Source: Oceanihabitans sediminis (GTDB lineage: Bacteria > Bacteroidota > Bacteroidia > Flavobacteriales > Flavobacteriaceae). Taken from it: a stretch of 64,000 nucleotides of DNA. Numbering within the stretch: position 1 is the first letter of the stretch; each line of letters begins with the position of its first letter. The position numbers and the translations under genes were made by a program. The notes under the pieces are model-generated. The model saw only the letters and a list, made by a program, of their open reading frames with translations, did no database searches and was not told the DNA's origin. Below, in pieces: positions 53,523 to 62,715 of this stretch. The DNA is taken from positions 434,001-498,000 of the forward strand of contig NZ_QPIG01000001.1 of the NCBI RefSeq assembly GCF_003337215.1, given 5' to 3'.

Positions 53523-54266
53523 ATGATTCAAATTGATAAAATTTCTAAAAAATATAAAACTGCAGATGTTTTTTCAGTTTCTAATCTAGACCTGAACATT
53601 AGCGAAAATGAAATCTTCGGACTCCTTGGACCTAACGGAGCGGGAAAGACCACTTTGATTTCTATACTTTGCTCGCTAGTAAAACCAACCTCAGGTACAT
53701 TTAGTATTAACGGACTTAACTACCAGCAAAATAAAAACGAACTAAAACAACTTATAGGGATTGTTCCTCAAGAATACGCTTTATACCCTACCCTAACTGC
53801 TTTTGAAAACTTAAAATACTTTGGAAGCATGTATGGCTTACATGGTAAAACATTAAAAAACAGAATAAACCAGTATTTAGAAATATTAGGATTATCGCAA
53901 TTTGCCAATAAAAAAATAGATACTTTTTCTGGCGGAATGAAACGAAGAATAAACCTTATAGCAAGCATTTTACACGAACCAAAAGTTTTGTTTTTAGACG
54001 AACCAACCGTTGGTGTAGATGTTCAGTCTAAAAATGTAATTATAGAGTTTCTTCAAAACTTAAATAAAAAAGGAACAACTATAATTTACACTTCGCATCA
54101 CTTAAACGAAGCAGAAACATTTTGTACTAGAGTGGCTATTATAGACCACGGAAAACTTATCACAAAAGGAAAACCAGCAGATTTAATTAGCAATCACGAA
54201 GGAGCGCATAATCTAGAAGATGTGTTTTTAAGATTAACAGGTAAAGCACTAAGAGACCATGCGTAA
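53523..54266 (+). CDS. ABC transporter ATP-binding protein
   Basis: The 247-residue ATPase has Walker A GPNGAGKTT, signature FSGGMKRR, Walker B VLFLDEPTVGVD and the H-loop TSHHL. It overlaps the permease gene by 8 bases. With the permease it forms a DrrA/DrrB-type ABC-2 exporter, probably moving the pigment or a precursor out of the inner membrane. Confidence 0.94.
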   Translation: MIQIDKISKKYKTADVFSVSNLDLNISENEIFGLLGPNGAGKTTLISILCSLVKPTSGTFSINGLNYQQNKNELKQLIGIVPQEYALYPTLTAFENLKYFGSMYGLHGKTLKNRINQYLEILGLSQFANKKIDTFSGGMKRRINLIASILHEPKVLFLDEPTVGVDVQSKNVIIEFLQNLNKKGTTIIYTSHHLNEAETFCTRVAIIDHGKLITKGKPADLISNHEGAHNLEDVFLRLTGKALRDHA

Positions 54267-55524
54267 ACTTTGGGCTTCGGCATATAAAGAGTATTTATTA
54301 CTCATAAAAGACTTTGGAGGACTTGTGGTATTATTTATCATGCCACTGGTGCTTATTATCACGATAACGATTATTCAAGATAGTACCTTCAAAACTATTA
54401 GCGACACTACAATCCCAATATTAATTGTAGATAATGACCACGGAACGGTGGCACAAACTATTCAAGACGGTTTAGCAAATTCAAACACTTTTCAAATCAT
54501 TGTAAAAGAAAACGAAACAATTGCTAGAGATTTAGTTTTCTCAGGAAAATACCAACTCGCTATTATCATCCCAGAAGATCTTTCATCCGATTTAGAGAAA
54601 AAGGTAAACCAAAATGTAGAAGGTATTATTGCTCAATTTGGCTTGGAAGATGAAGATAAATCAAAAAAAACTACTATTCCGAAGAAAGAAGTAAAATTAT
54701 ATTTTGATCCCGCCACTCAGGTTTCGTTTAAATCTTCCGTTAAAAACGGAATTGATAAAATGATATCAAAAATTGAAACGCAGTCTATCTACAAAGCCTT
54801 TCAGAAACAAATTTCAGACGATCCTTCCGAAGCTATCTTCGAAACAGAAAGCTTTATAAGTTTTAAAGAAATTTTACCTATAGTAGATGACGAGGAAATT
54901 AAACCAAATTCGGTACAGCACAATGTACCTGCTTGGACTTTATTTGCCATCTTTTTTATTATTGTTCCTTTATCCATCAATATTGTGAAAGAGAAAAGCC
55001 AAGGGACCTTTGTTCGTTTACGTACCAATCCTGTTTCTTACGCAACGGTTTTAGGAGGAAAAACACTTATTTACCTATGTGTTTGTATCATTCAGTTTAT
55101 ATTAATGCTGGCAGTTGGTGTATATTTATTTCCAATTATGGGGTTACCAACATTAGATGTTTCAGGAAGATTACCATTACTTTTCCTTGTAGCTATATTT
55201 TCTGGTTTAGCAGCAATAGGCTTAGGCTTATTACTAGGAACTATTGCAAAAACGCAAGAACAATCGGCACCTTTCGGAGCAACATTTGTAGTTATTTTAG
55301 CTGCTCTTGGTGGAGTTTGGGTTCCGGTGTTTATTATGCCTAAGTTTATGCAAACTTTGTCTAATATTTCTCCAATGAATTGGGGCTTAAATGCATTTTA
55401 CGATGTATTTTTACGAAACACAGGACTTCTAGAGATTTTACCAGAAATAAGTTTACTATTCTTATTTTTTATAATCACCACATTAATTGCAATTGTATAT
55501 AATGAAAAGAAAAACGCCGTCTAA
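54259..55524 (+). CDS. ABC-2 type transporter permease
   Basis: The 421-residue protein has one N-terminal membrane segment (about 20-40), a large periplasmic domain to about residue 225, then five membrane segments (ALFAIFFIIVPLSI, LCVCIIQFILMLAVGV, ILAALGGVWVPVFI and others), the ABC-2 layout. It overlaps the ATPase gene by 8 bases and the thioesterase gene by 23 bases. Confidence 0.92.
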   Translation: MRKLWASAYKEYLLLIKDFGGLVVLFIMPLVLIITITIIQDSTFKTISDTTIPILIVDNDHGTVAQTIQDGLANSNTFQIIVKENETIARDLVFSGKYQLAIIIPEDLSSDLEKKVNQNVEGIIAQFGLEDEDKSKKTTIPKKEVKLYFDPATQVSFKSSVKNGIDKMISKIETQSIYKAFQKQISDDPSEAIFETESFISFKEILPIVDDEEIKPNSVQHNVPAWTLFAIFFIIVPLSINIVKEKSQGTFVRLRTNPVSYATVLGGKTLIYLCVCIIQFILMLAVGVYLFPIMGLPTLDVSGRLPLLFLVAIFSGLAAIGLGLLLGTIAKTQEQSAPFGATFVVILAALGGVWVPVFIMPKFMQTLSNISPMNWGLNAFYDVFLRNTGLLEILPEISLLFLFFIITTLIAIVYNEKKNAV

Positions 55525-55954
55525 ATCCAAATTAATTGAACATACTAGTCAGGTACGTGTGCGTTTTGTGGAAACAGATCCCTTAGGAATTGTTTGGCAC
55601 GGAAACTACATACAATACTTTGAAGATGGCAGAGAATCTTTTGGAAGAGAACATGGAATCTCCTACTTAGACCAAAAGGAACACGGCTATGCAACACCAA
55701 TAGTAAAATCTAGCACAGACCACAAGCTTCCTTTGCGTTATGGAGATATTGCAACAATTAAAACCATTTATGTAGATAGTCCTGCAGCAAAAATGGTTTT
55801 TCGCTATGAAATATATAACCAAAACAATCAATTAGTTTGCACAGGAGAAACCGTTCAGGTTTTTGTTGATAAAATTGGGGAAGGTGACTTATCTTTAACT
55901 ATTCCAGAGTTCTTTATGGAATGGAAAAAAAATGTTGGCTTATTAAATGACTAA
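55502..55954 (+). CDS. 4HBT-type acyl thioesterase
   Basis: From the Met at 55502 the protein has 150 residues, with VRFVETDPLGIVWHGNYIQYFED, the 4-hydroxybenzoyl-CoA thioesterase motif with its catalytic Asp. It may release the finished polyene acid or edit stalled ACP chains. It overlaps the permease stop by 23 bases and the next ketosynthase by 8 bases. Confidence 0.9.
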   Translation: MKRKTPSKSKLIEHTSQVRVRFVETDPLGIVWHGNYIQYFEDGRESFGREHGISYLDQKEHGYATPIVKSSTDHKLPLRYGDIATIKTIYVDSPAAKMVFRYEIYNQNNQLVCTGETVQVFVDKIGEGDLSLTIPEFFMEWKKNVGLLND

Positions 55955-57092
55955 AGTTTACGTTTCACATACTAATATTATTTCGTCCTTAGGTTTTAAC
56001 ACAGAAACTGTTGTAGAAAACATTCACAACGAAGTTTCTGGATTACAACGAATAGATGACAAATCTATTCTGCCAGAACCTTTTTATACTTCTTTAATTC
56101 CCACAGAAAAACTACAAGAAACCTTCAAAAAACTAAATCCTAAAGGAGATTATACTCGCTTAGAGCAAATGATGATTTCTTCCTTACATAAGGTTATAGA
56201 AGCTTCTAATATAGAATTGAATGACAGAGTCGGATTGATTATTTCCACAACCAAAGGAAATATTGATACACTAGACGAAAACAATCCGTTTCATAAAGAC
56301 AGAGCTTATTTAAGCGAATTAGGAAATCAAATAAAAGATTTTTTTCATTTCAAAAACGATGCTATTGTAGTTTCCAACGCTTGTGTTTCTGGAATACTTG
56401 CTGTAGCAGTAGCAAAAAGATATATTGAACAAGGCGAATACGACCACGTATTTATTACTAGTGGAGATGTAATAACAGAATTTATCCTTTCCGGATTTAA
56501 TTCTTTTCAAGCTTTAAGTAGTGAGCCTTGTAAACCTTATGATGCAAACCGAAAAGGAATTAATATTGGCGAAGTTGCTGCAAGCGTTTTAGTAACTAAA
56601 GACGCTAACAATTTAGCCGCTGAAGCAGTTAGTATATTAGGGGAAGGCTCTTGTAACGATGCTAACCATATATCCGGACCATCCAGAACAGGAGAAGGAC
56701 TCTACAGAAGCATGCAGTCTGCCTTTAAACAAGCTGGTATTACTGCTGAAGAAGTAGATTTTATTTCTGCTCACGGAACAGCCACCATGTTTAATGACGA
56801 AATGGAAGCTATTGCTTTTAATAGATTGCAATTAGGAACCACTCCGCTAAATAGTTTAAAAGGCTATTTTGGACATAGTTTAGGTGCTTCCGGATTGGTA
56901 GAAACTATTGTAGGCATGCATTCCTTAAAAAACAATACACTTTACAAATCCTTAGGTTTTGAAAACTTAGGAGTTACTCAACCTTTACATGTAATTACAA
57001 AAACCACCAATAAACATATAAATAGATTCTTAAAAACAGCTTCCGGATTTGGAGGTTGTAATACAGCAGTCTTATTTGAAAAAACCAAATAA
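55947..57092 (+). CDS. beta-ketoacyl-ACP synthase (FabF-like)
   Basis: The 381-residue condensing enzyme has Cys146 (SNACVSGILAVAVA), His in SAHGTATMFND and His in YFGHSLGASG, so the Cys-His-His triad is complete. It is the second intact FabF-like enzyme in the cluster; division of labour with those at 46684 and 59069 is unknown. Confidence 0.92.
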   Translation: MTKVYVSHTNIISSLGFNTETVVENIHNEVSGLQRIDDKSILPEPFYTSLIPTEKLQETFKKLNPKGDYTRLEQMMISSLHKVIEASNIELNDRVGLIISTTKGNIDTLDENNPFHKDRAYLSELGNQIKDFFHFKNDAIVVSNACVSGILAVAVAKRYIEQGEYDHVFITSGDVITEFILSGFNSFQALSSEPCKPYDANRKGINIGEVAASVLVTKDANNLAAEAVSILGEGSCNDANHISGPSRTGEGLYRSMQSAFKQAGITAEEVDFISAHGTATMFNDEMEAIAFNRLQLGTTPLNSLKGYFGHSLGASGLVETIVGMHSLKNNTLYKSLGFENLGVTQPLHVITKTTNKHINRFLKTASGFGGCNTAVLFEKTK

Positions 57093-57095
57093 AAT

Positions 57096-58157
57096 ATGTC
57101 AACTCAATCTATAAAAGCAATAGATGCGATTCAAGAAGCACATAAAATTGCATTTGCTCCTTTTGTATTTCAAGCTACCGTTTCTTTAAGGAAACTAGGG
57201 ATTTTTGACCTAATTTTTGAAAGAAGAAAAAAAGGAGGCATTACAGTTGAGGAAATTGCAGAACAATTACTTTTAAGTAGCTATGGTGTTGGCGTATTAT
57301 TAGAAATTACAGAAAGCTCTAATATAGTTTCTAAAAACGAAACAGAACATTACGAACTTACAACCATTGGTTACTTTTTAGCATATAACGAAACGGTTAA
57401 TGTAAATATAAACTTCACAAATGAAGTATGCTACAAAGGCTTGTTTCATTTAGACGAAGCAATAAAAACTGGCAAACCTTCCGGGTTAAAAGAACTAGGA
57501 AATTGGAGTACGGTTTACCAAGGCTTATCACAACTCACACCTTTACAACAAAAATCATGGCTTGAATTTGATCATCATTATTCCGATGATATTTTTAGCG
57601 ATGCTTTAAAACTTCTATTTAAAAAAGAAAGAAAACATATATTTGATATTGGCGCTAATACAGGTAAATTCACCATACAATGTTGTACTCACAGCGAGCA
57701 AGTAAACATGACCATGATTGATCTTCCTGGTCAGTTAAAAAAAGCATTAGCCAATGTTAAAAAAGCTGGTTTTGACAAGCGAGTAAAGGGGCATGAAATA
57801 GATTGGCTTTCAGAAAATCCAACAATACCAACAGGAGCAGACACATTTTGGTTATGTCAGTTTCTAGATTGTTTTTCTAAAGCCGAAATTTTAAAAGTCC
57901 TTAAAACCTGTGTAAATTCTATGGATGAAAATGCGGAATTAATCATCGTAGAAACCTTTACAGACAGGCAAAAATTTGACAATGCTAAATTTATTTTAGA
58001 AGCCACTTCGCTTTACTTTACTGTAATTGCAAACGGAAACTCTAAAATGTATAAAGCTACAGAATTTCAAGAAATAGCTTCAGAAGCTGGTTTAAAACTA
58101 AAAGAAGATATCGCCATTGGTGAATACCATACCATGTTTACCTTTAGTAAAGCATAA
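57096..58157 (+). CDS. SAM methyltransferase, likely for the pigment head group
   Basis: The 353-residue protein has an N-terminal winged-helix dimerisation region (IFDLIFERRKKGGITVEEIAEQL) and a SAM domain with FDIGANTGKFT and MIDLPGQLKKA. It resembles O-methyltransferases of the hydroxyindole type, but the catalytic HxW segment reads CQFLDCFSKAEIL, without the usual His. Flexirubins carry a ring methyl on the hydroxyphenyl head, so C-methylation, as with ApeB in aryl polyenes, is a better guess than O-methylation; inference. Confidence 0.87.
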   Translation: MSTQSIKAIDAIQEAHKIAFAPFVFQATVSLRKLGIFDLIFERRKKGGITVEEIAEQLLLSSYGVGVLLEITESSNIVSKNETEHYELTTIGYFLAYNETVNVNINFTNEVCYKGLFHLDEAIKTGKPSGLKELGNWSTVYQGLSQLTPLQQKSWLEFDHHYSDDIFSDALKLLFKKERKHIFDIGANTGKFTIQCCTHSEQVNMTMIDLPGQLKKALANVKKAGFDKRVKGHEIDWLSENPTIPTGADTFWLCQFLDCFSKAEILKVLKTCVNSMDENAELIIVETFTDRQKFDNAKFILEATSLYFTVIANGNSKMYKATEFQEIASEAGLKLKEDIAIGEYHTMFTFSKA

Positions 58158-58160
58158 TAC

Positions 58161-58781
58161 ATGAATACAAATTATTATATAAAATCCTATTCTAGTATAA
58201 AGAACAATCAAGTTTCTTTAAATGGCTCTGTGGTATACCAAAAAGAGGAAGCTGCATTTTCAGAATTTATAAAAGCAGCCTATAAAGACCAAGAAACAAA
58301 ATATCCTAAGTTTTTTAAAATGGATAAGCTAAGCAAGCTTGCTTTTTTAGCTGCAGATATTCTTTTGAAAAACGAAAACTTAGATCAAGAAAAAGACAAG
58401 GATATTGCCATTGTTTTTTCTAATAAAACATCAAGTTTAGATACCGATAGAAAACACCAAGAATCTATACAGAACAAAGAGAGCTACTACCCTAGCCCTG
58501 CTGTATTTGTTTATACTTTACCAAACATTTGTATTGGAGAGATAAGTATAAAACATAAACTGTATTCTGAGAATAGTTTTTTTATCTTTGAGAACTTTAA
58601 CGCAGCGCATTTAACTACTTACACAAATAGTTTATTATCAAGCGGCAAAGCAGAACAAGTTCTTTGTGGTTGGGTAGAATTTGATACAGAAGATAACTAC
58701 GAAGCATTTTTATATTTAGTATCTCCAAAAGGTACACTAGAACACAATAAACAAAACATACTTAAAATATATAATACGTAA
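58161..58781 (+). CDS. ketosynthase-like N-terminal domain protein without active-site Cys
   Basis: The 206-residue protein resembles only the N-terminal half of a ketosynthase: LSKLAFLAADILL, IAIVFSNKTSSLDTDRK, PSPAVFVYTLPNICIGEISIKHKL, then the segment where the nucleophile would sit (ENFNAAHLTTYTNSLL) with no Cys. It may be a chain-length or scaffolding partner. It is not a truncation from a frameshift within this window, since it has its own start and the flanking genes are tight. Confidence 0.75.
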   Translation: MNTNYYIKSYSSIKNNQVSLNGSVVYQKEEAAFSEFIKAAYKDQETKYPKFFKMDKLSKLAFLAADILLKNENLDQEKDKDIAIVFSNKTSSLDTDRKHQESIQNKESYYPSPAVFVYTLPNICIGEISIKHKLYSENSFFIFENFNAAHLTTYTNSLLSSGKAEQVLCGWVEFDTEDNYEAFLYLVSPKGTLEHNKQNILKIYNT

Positions 58782-58782
58782 T

Positions 58783-59040
58783 ATGGACGCATTAAAACAA
58801 GAATTAAAAGAAAATATCATAGAGCAATTAAACCTTGAAGATATGACTACAGAAGACATAGCAAATGATGATATGCTTTTTGGTGACGGATTAGGTTTAG
58901 ACTCCATTGATGCTTTAGAACTAATTGTAATGTTAGATAAAAGCTATGGTATTAAGTTAACAGACCCAAAAGAAGGTCGTGCTATTTTTGAATCTATCAA
59001 TACAATGGCTGCTTATATTACTGAACACAGAACAAAGTAA
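58783..59040 (+). CDS. acyl carrier protein
   Basis: The 85-residue protein has Ser41 in GLGLDSIDALELIVML as the phosphopantetheine site. The DSID motif is closer to that of aryl polyene carrier proteins than to the DSLD of the first ACP. It begins 1 base after the preceding stop. Confidence 0.92.
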   Translation: MDALKQELKENIIEQLNLEDMTTEDIANDDMLFGDGLGLDSIDALELIVMLDKSYGIKLTDPKEGRAIFESINTMAAYITEHRTK

Positions 59041-59068
59041 AAACGCTATTGTTAGTTAGAATTTGAGA

Positions 59069-60271
59069 ATGAACAAAGGAGTTGCTATAACAGGAATGGG
59101 AATAATATCTGCCATTGGAAACAATGTTGCAGAAAACTACCAGTCGCTAATAAAAGGCGAGAAAGGAATTACTCGCGTTTCTAAAATTAAAACCAATCAT
59201 GTAAATGATATTATGGTTGGCGAAATTGATTTTACAAACGAAGCATTAGAGCAACAACTTGGCTTATCTTCAGATAATAACTATTCTAGAACAGCTTTGC
59301 TAGGTGTTATTGCCGCAAAGCAAACAATTGCAGATGCAAAAATCACAGATATTAACGCTTACAAAACCGGTTTAATCTCCGCAACAAGTGTTGGTGGAAT
59401 GGACATGACAGAGCGTTACTACTATGAGTACCTAGAAAATGAAGCTACTAGAAAATATATTAAAGGGCATCACGCAGGAGATTCTACTCAAAAAATTGCA
59501 AGTCAATTAGGTATTGAAAAAAGTTTAGTTACAACCATAAGTACCGCATGCTCTTCGGCTGCAAATGCCATTATGCTTGGAGCTCGTTTAATAAAAGCGG
59601 GAAAGCTAGACCGTGTAGTTGTAGGAGGAGCAGATTGTCTTTCAAAGTTTACCATCAACGGATTTAAAACCTTGATGATTTTATCTGATACCTACAACAC
59701 TCCCTTTGACGAAAATCGAAAAGGACTAAACTTAGGAGAAGCAGCTGCCTTTCTAGTTTTAGAATCGGATAAAGTGGTTCAAGCTGAAAACAAAAAAGTA
59801 CTCGCTTATGTAAAAGGCTATGGAAATGCCAACGATGCATACCACCAAACCGCTTCTTCCGAAAATGGAGATGGAGCAACACTTGCCATGCAAAAAGCTT
59901 TAGATGTTGCCAATTACACGCCAAAAGACATAGATTATATTAATGCACACGGAACTGCTACCGGAAACAATGATCTTTCAGAAGGAAGAGCTATCATAAG
60001 AATATTTGGAGAAGAAGTTCCGGATTTCAGTTCAACAAAAGCCTATACCGGACACACATTAGCGGCCGCTGGTGCTATTGAAGCTGTCTATTCTGTATTA
60101 GCATTACAAAACAATGTTATTTACCCGAATCTAAATTTTAAAACTCCAATGAAGGAGTTCCGTATCAAGCCACAACTAGAACTTAAAGAAAAAGCATTAC
60201 AAACTGTTATGTCTAATTCCTTTGGTTTTGGAGGAAATTGTTCCACTGTTATATTTTCAAAAGAACAATAA
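59069..60271 (+). CDS. beta-ketoacyl-ACP synthase, catalytic KS of a KS/CLF pair
   Basis: From the ATG at 59069 the protein has 400 residues, Cys161 (STACSSAANAIM), His in NAHGTATGNND and His in YTGHTLAAAGA. The TAA stop overlaps the start of the next ketosynthase-like gene (TAATG). With that Cys-less partner it resembles the ApeO/ApeC pair of aryl polyene synthesis. A TTG start at 59063 is possible. Confidence 0.92.
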   Translation: MNKGVAITGMGIISAIGNNVAENYQSLIKGEKGITRVSKIKTNHVNDIMVGEIDFTNEALEQQLGLSSDNNYSRTALLGVIAAKQTIADAKITDINAYKTGLISATSVGGMDMTERYYYEYLENEATRKYIKGHHAGDSTQKIASQLGIEKSLVTTISTACSSAANAIMLGARLIKAGKLDRVVVGGADCLSKFTINGFKTLMILSDTYNTPFDENRKGLNLGEAAAFLVLESDKVVQAENKKVLAYVKGYGNANDAYHQTASSENGDGATLAMQKALDVANYTPKDIDYINAHGTATGNNDLSEGRAIIRIFGEEVPDFSSTKAYTGHTLAAAGAIEAVYSVLALQNNVIYPNLNFKTPMKEFRIKPQLELKEKALQTVMSNSFGFGGNCSTVIFSKEQ

Positions 60272-61335
60272 TGATGAAGAAAGTTTATATACAAAGTGTT
60301 GCTTCTATTTCTGCTCAAAAAACATTTGAAAAAGATTACTTTTTAGAAGAAATTGAAGATTATGAAGCTAATGTAATCAACGTTATCAATCCAGTTTACA
60401 AAGACTATATCCCACCTGCTGCTGCAAGACGTATGGCAAAAGGAATAAAAATGGGTGTTGTAGCATCAAAAATTGCTTTACATGACGCAGGACTAGAAAG
60501 CGTAGATGCCGTTATTACTGGAACAGGAATGGGATGTGTACGCGATTCTGAAAAGTTTGTAAGTGCTATCATAGATAACGACGAACAATACTTAACCCCT
60601 ACTTCATTCATTCAATCCACCCACAATACCGTTGGAGGACAGATTGCATTAGAATTACAATGTAAAGGCTATAACTTCACCTATGTACATGCTAGTAATT
60701 CGTTTGAATCTGCTCTGTTTGATGCAAAGCTTCAGTTAGAATTAAACGAAGAAAAAAACATACTAATTGGCGGAGTGGATGAATTAGGAGATCATACCAC
60801 AAAAATCAACAAACTAATCAATCACATTAAAGCGGAAGCTGTAAAATCTTCAGAATTATTAGTATCTAATACAACTGGTGCTGTTTATGGTGAAGGAGCA
60901 AATTTCTTTGTGCTTTCTAATGAAAAGAAAGATACTTGTTATGCAGAACTCGCTTCAGTAAAAATGTTTAATACTTTAGCCGAAGAAGAAGTTCTACAAG
61001 AATTCAAGCTATTTCTAAAGGAAAATAATTTAAAAGTCGAGGATATAGACCTTTTAGTGCTTGGTAATAATGGCGATATAGAATTTGACGGGTATTACAA
61101 TAATCTTTCAAAAGAGTTCAACAATACGCAACAAGCTTATTATAAACATTTGTGTGGGGAGTTTCATACCGCATCTTCGTTTGCCTTTTGGTTAGCTTCA
61201 AAAGTTTTAAAAATACAATCTTTGCCAGAGGTTGCAAAGCTTAACCAAAAAACGATAGCTACTTACAAAACAGTTCTATTATACAACCAGTATCGTGGAG
61301 AAAATCACAGTTTCACTTTACTTAAAAAATGCTAA
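60271..61335 (+). CDS. ketosynthase-like chain-length-factor protein, Cys replaced by Ser
   Basis: From the ATG at 60271 the protein has 354 residues and a thiolase/ketosynthase fold (AVITGTGMGCVRDSEKFV, NILIGGVDELGDH). Ser142 stands where the nucleophilic Cys would be (VHASNSFESAL). The first His motif has become LVLGNNGD, while the second keeps His in GEFHTASSFAF. It is therefore probably a non-catalytic partner that sets chain length for the upstream ketosynthase. Confidence 0.85.
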   Translation: MMKKVYIQSVASISAQKTFEKDYFLEEIEDYEANVINVINPVYKDYIPPAAARRMAKGIKMGVVASKIALHDAGLESVDAVITGTGMGCVRDSEKFVSAIIDNDEQYLTPTSFIQSTHNTVGGQIALELQCKGYNFTYVHASNSFESALFDAKLQLELNEEKNILIGGVDELGDHTTKINKLINHIKAEAVKSSELLVSNTTGAVYGEGANFFVLSNEKKDTCYAELASVKMFNTLAEEEVLQEFKLFLKENNLKVEDIDLLVLGNNGDIEFDGYYNNLSKEFNNTQQAYYKHLCGEFHTASSFAFWLASKVLKIQSLPEVAKLNQKTIATYKTVLLYNQYRGENHSFTLLKKC

Positions 61336-62105
61336 ATTTTAAATCTGTAAATATTATTTCAGGCCTTATTCTATTAGGTTTGCTATTTACTTATAACATT
61401 TTTAGTTTTTCGGTTTTATGGTTGATATTCTTAGCTGTTGGTTGGCTTCTAATCACAATGGCTGGCTCAGCATTTATTGGTTGGAATTATCATTTCAACT
61501 CATTAAATTTTAATCCTAAGACAAATAAAAACTACATTGCAATTACCTTTGATGATGGTCCGAACCCGGAATACACTCCAAAAGTTTTAGCTCTTTTAAA
61601 AAAACACCATGCCAAGGCTACCTTTTTTTGTATTGGCAAACATATAGAAATGCATCCGGAAATTTTCAAAAGCATTATTGCAGAAGGACATACCGTTGCA
61701 AATCACACCTACTCCCATAGCAATAGTTTTGGTTTCTTTTCTACAAAAAAAGTTACTTCAGAATTAGAGCAAACTAACCAAATAATAAAAAAACACAGCG
61801 GATTAGAAGTTAAGCTTTATCGTCCGGCATTCGGAGTAACAAATCCAAATATTAATCGTGCTTTAAAAATCACTGGACTTCAATCGGTAGGGTGGAATAA
61901 ACGCTCCTTAGACACCACAAAGCTAAAAGAAGAAACCGTTTTTAAACGAGTAACTAAAAACTTAAAAAAAGGGGATATTATTTTACTGCACGATACTAGC
62001 GACAAAAGCATTGCTGTTTTGGAACAGTTATTGTTATTTTTACAAGAAGAAAAATTAGAATCGGTAACAATCGATTCTCTATTTAATATAAAAGCATATG
62101 CCTAA
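61329..62105 (+). CDS. membrane-anchored polysaccharide deacetylase-like protein
   Basis: The 258-residue protein has two N-terminal membrane segments (about residues 8-52) and a NodB domain with ITFDDGPNPEYTPKVL, ANHTYSHSN, RPAFGVTNPN and LLHDTSD. The Asp/His metal ligands are in place. Its role in a pigment cluster is unclear; deacylation of a cell-wall or lipid target is one guess. It overlaps the flanking genes by 7 and 8 bases. Confidence 0.88.
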   Translation: MLNFKSVNIISGLILLGLLFTYNIFSFSVLWLIFLAVGWLLITMAGSAFIGWNYHFNSLNFNPKTNKNYIAITFDDGPNPEYTPKVLALLKKHHAKATFFCIGKHIEMHPEIFKSIIAEGHTVANHTYSHSNSFGFFSTKKVTSELEQTNQIIKKHSGLEVKLYRPAFGVTNPNINRALKITGLQSVGWNKRSLDTTKLKEETVFKRVTKNLKKGDIILLHDTSDKSIAVLEQLLLFLQEEKLESVTIDSLFNIKAYA

Positions 62106-62715
62106 GATATTTTACCTATTATTTTTCATGGTTTTCGCTACGCAAGCACAAACAAAAATGAGTAGTACGGAAGCAGATGCTTTAAAAACAAAGGTGAAAG
62201 CTTTAGCTTCTGCAACACAAACCATTTCTAGTGATTTTATACAATATAAACACCTGGATTTTTTAGATAATGCTATTGAGACTTCGGGAAAACTCGCCTT
62301 TAAATCTCCTAACTTATTAAAATGGGAATATGTAAAGCCTTTTAAATATTCGGTTTTATTTAAAGATCAAACACTGTTTATTAATGACGAAGGAAACAAA
62401 AGCAATGTAGATATTGGTAGTAACAAGATGTTTAAACAGTTAAACGAACTTATCATCAATAGCGTAAAAGGCGATATGTTTGATGAAACAGAATTCCGAA
62501 TAGAATACTTCAAAAAAGAAGCAAACAGCTTGGTTTATTTCTTTCCAAAAGAGAAAAAATTTTCTAAATACATAGAAGCATTCCATATCCTTTTCAATGA
62601 AAAAGGAGACGTGGTGGAAGTAAAAATGATAGAACCCTCACAAGATTACACCAAGATTGTTTTCACAAACAAAGTTCTAAACCAAACAATAGACAATGCG
62701 GTATTTACTAATTAG
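62098..62715 (+). CDS. LolA-like outer-membrane lipoprotein carrier protein
   Basis: The 205-residue protein has a signal peptide (KIFYLLFFMVFATQAQ) and the LolA fold (QTISSDFIQYKHLDFLDNAIETSG, FKSPNLLKWEYVKPFKYSVL). Cluster-encoded LolA proteins in aryl polyene loci are thought to carry the lipid-like pigment across the periplasm. It overlaps the next gene by 20 bases. Confidence 0.88.
   Translation: MPKIFYLLFFMVFATQAQTKMSSTEADALKTKVKALASATQTISSDFIQYKHLDFLDNAIETSGKLAFKSPNLLKWEYVKPFKYSVLFKDQTLFINDEGNKSNVDIGSNKMFKQLNELIINSVKGDMFDETEFRIEYFKKEANSLVYFFPKEKKFSKYIEAFHILFNEKGDVVEVKMIEPSQDYTKIVFTNKVLNQTIDNAVFTN

Noticed and set aside
54933-55343. A 136-codon plus-strand frame inside the ABC permease gene
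   Set aside because: Cys/Ser/Tyr-rich out-of-frame reading of membrane-segment codons; the permease frame is clearly the real one.
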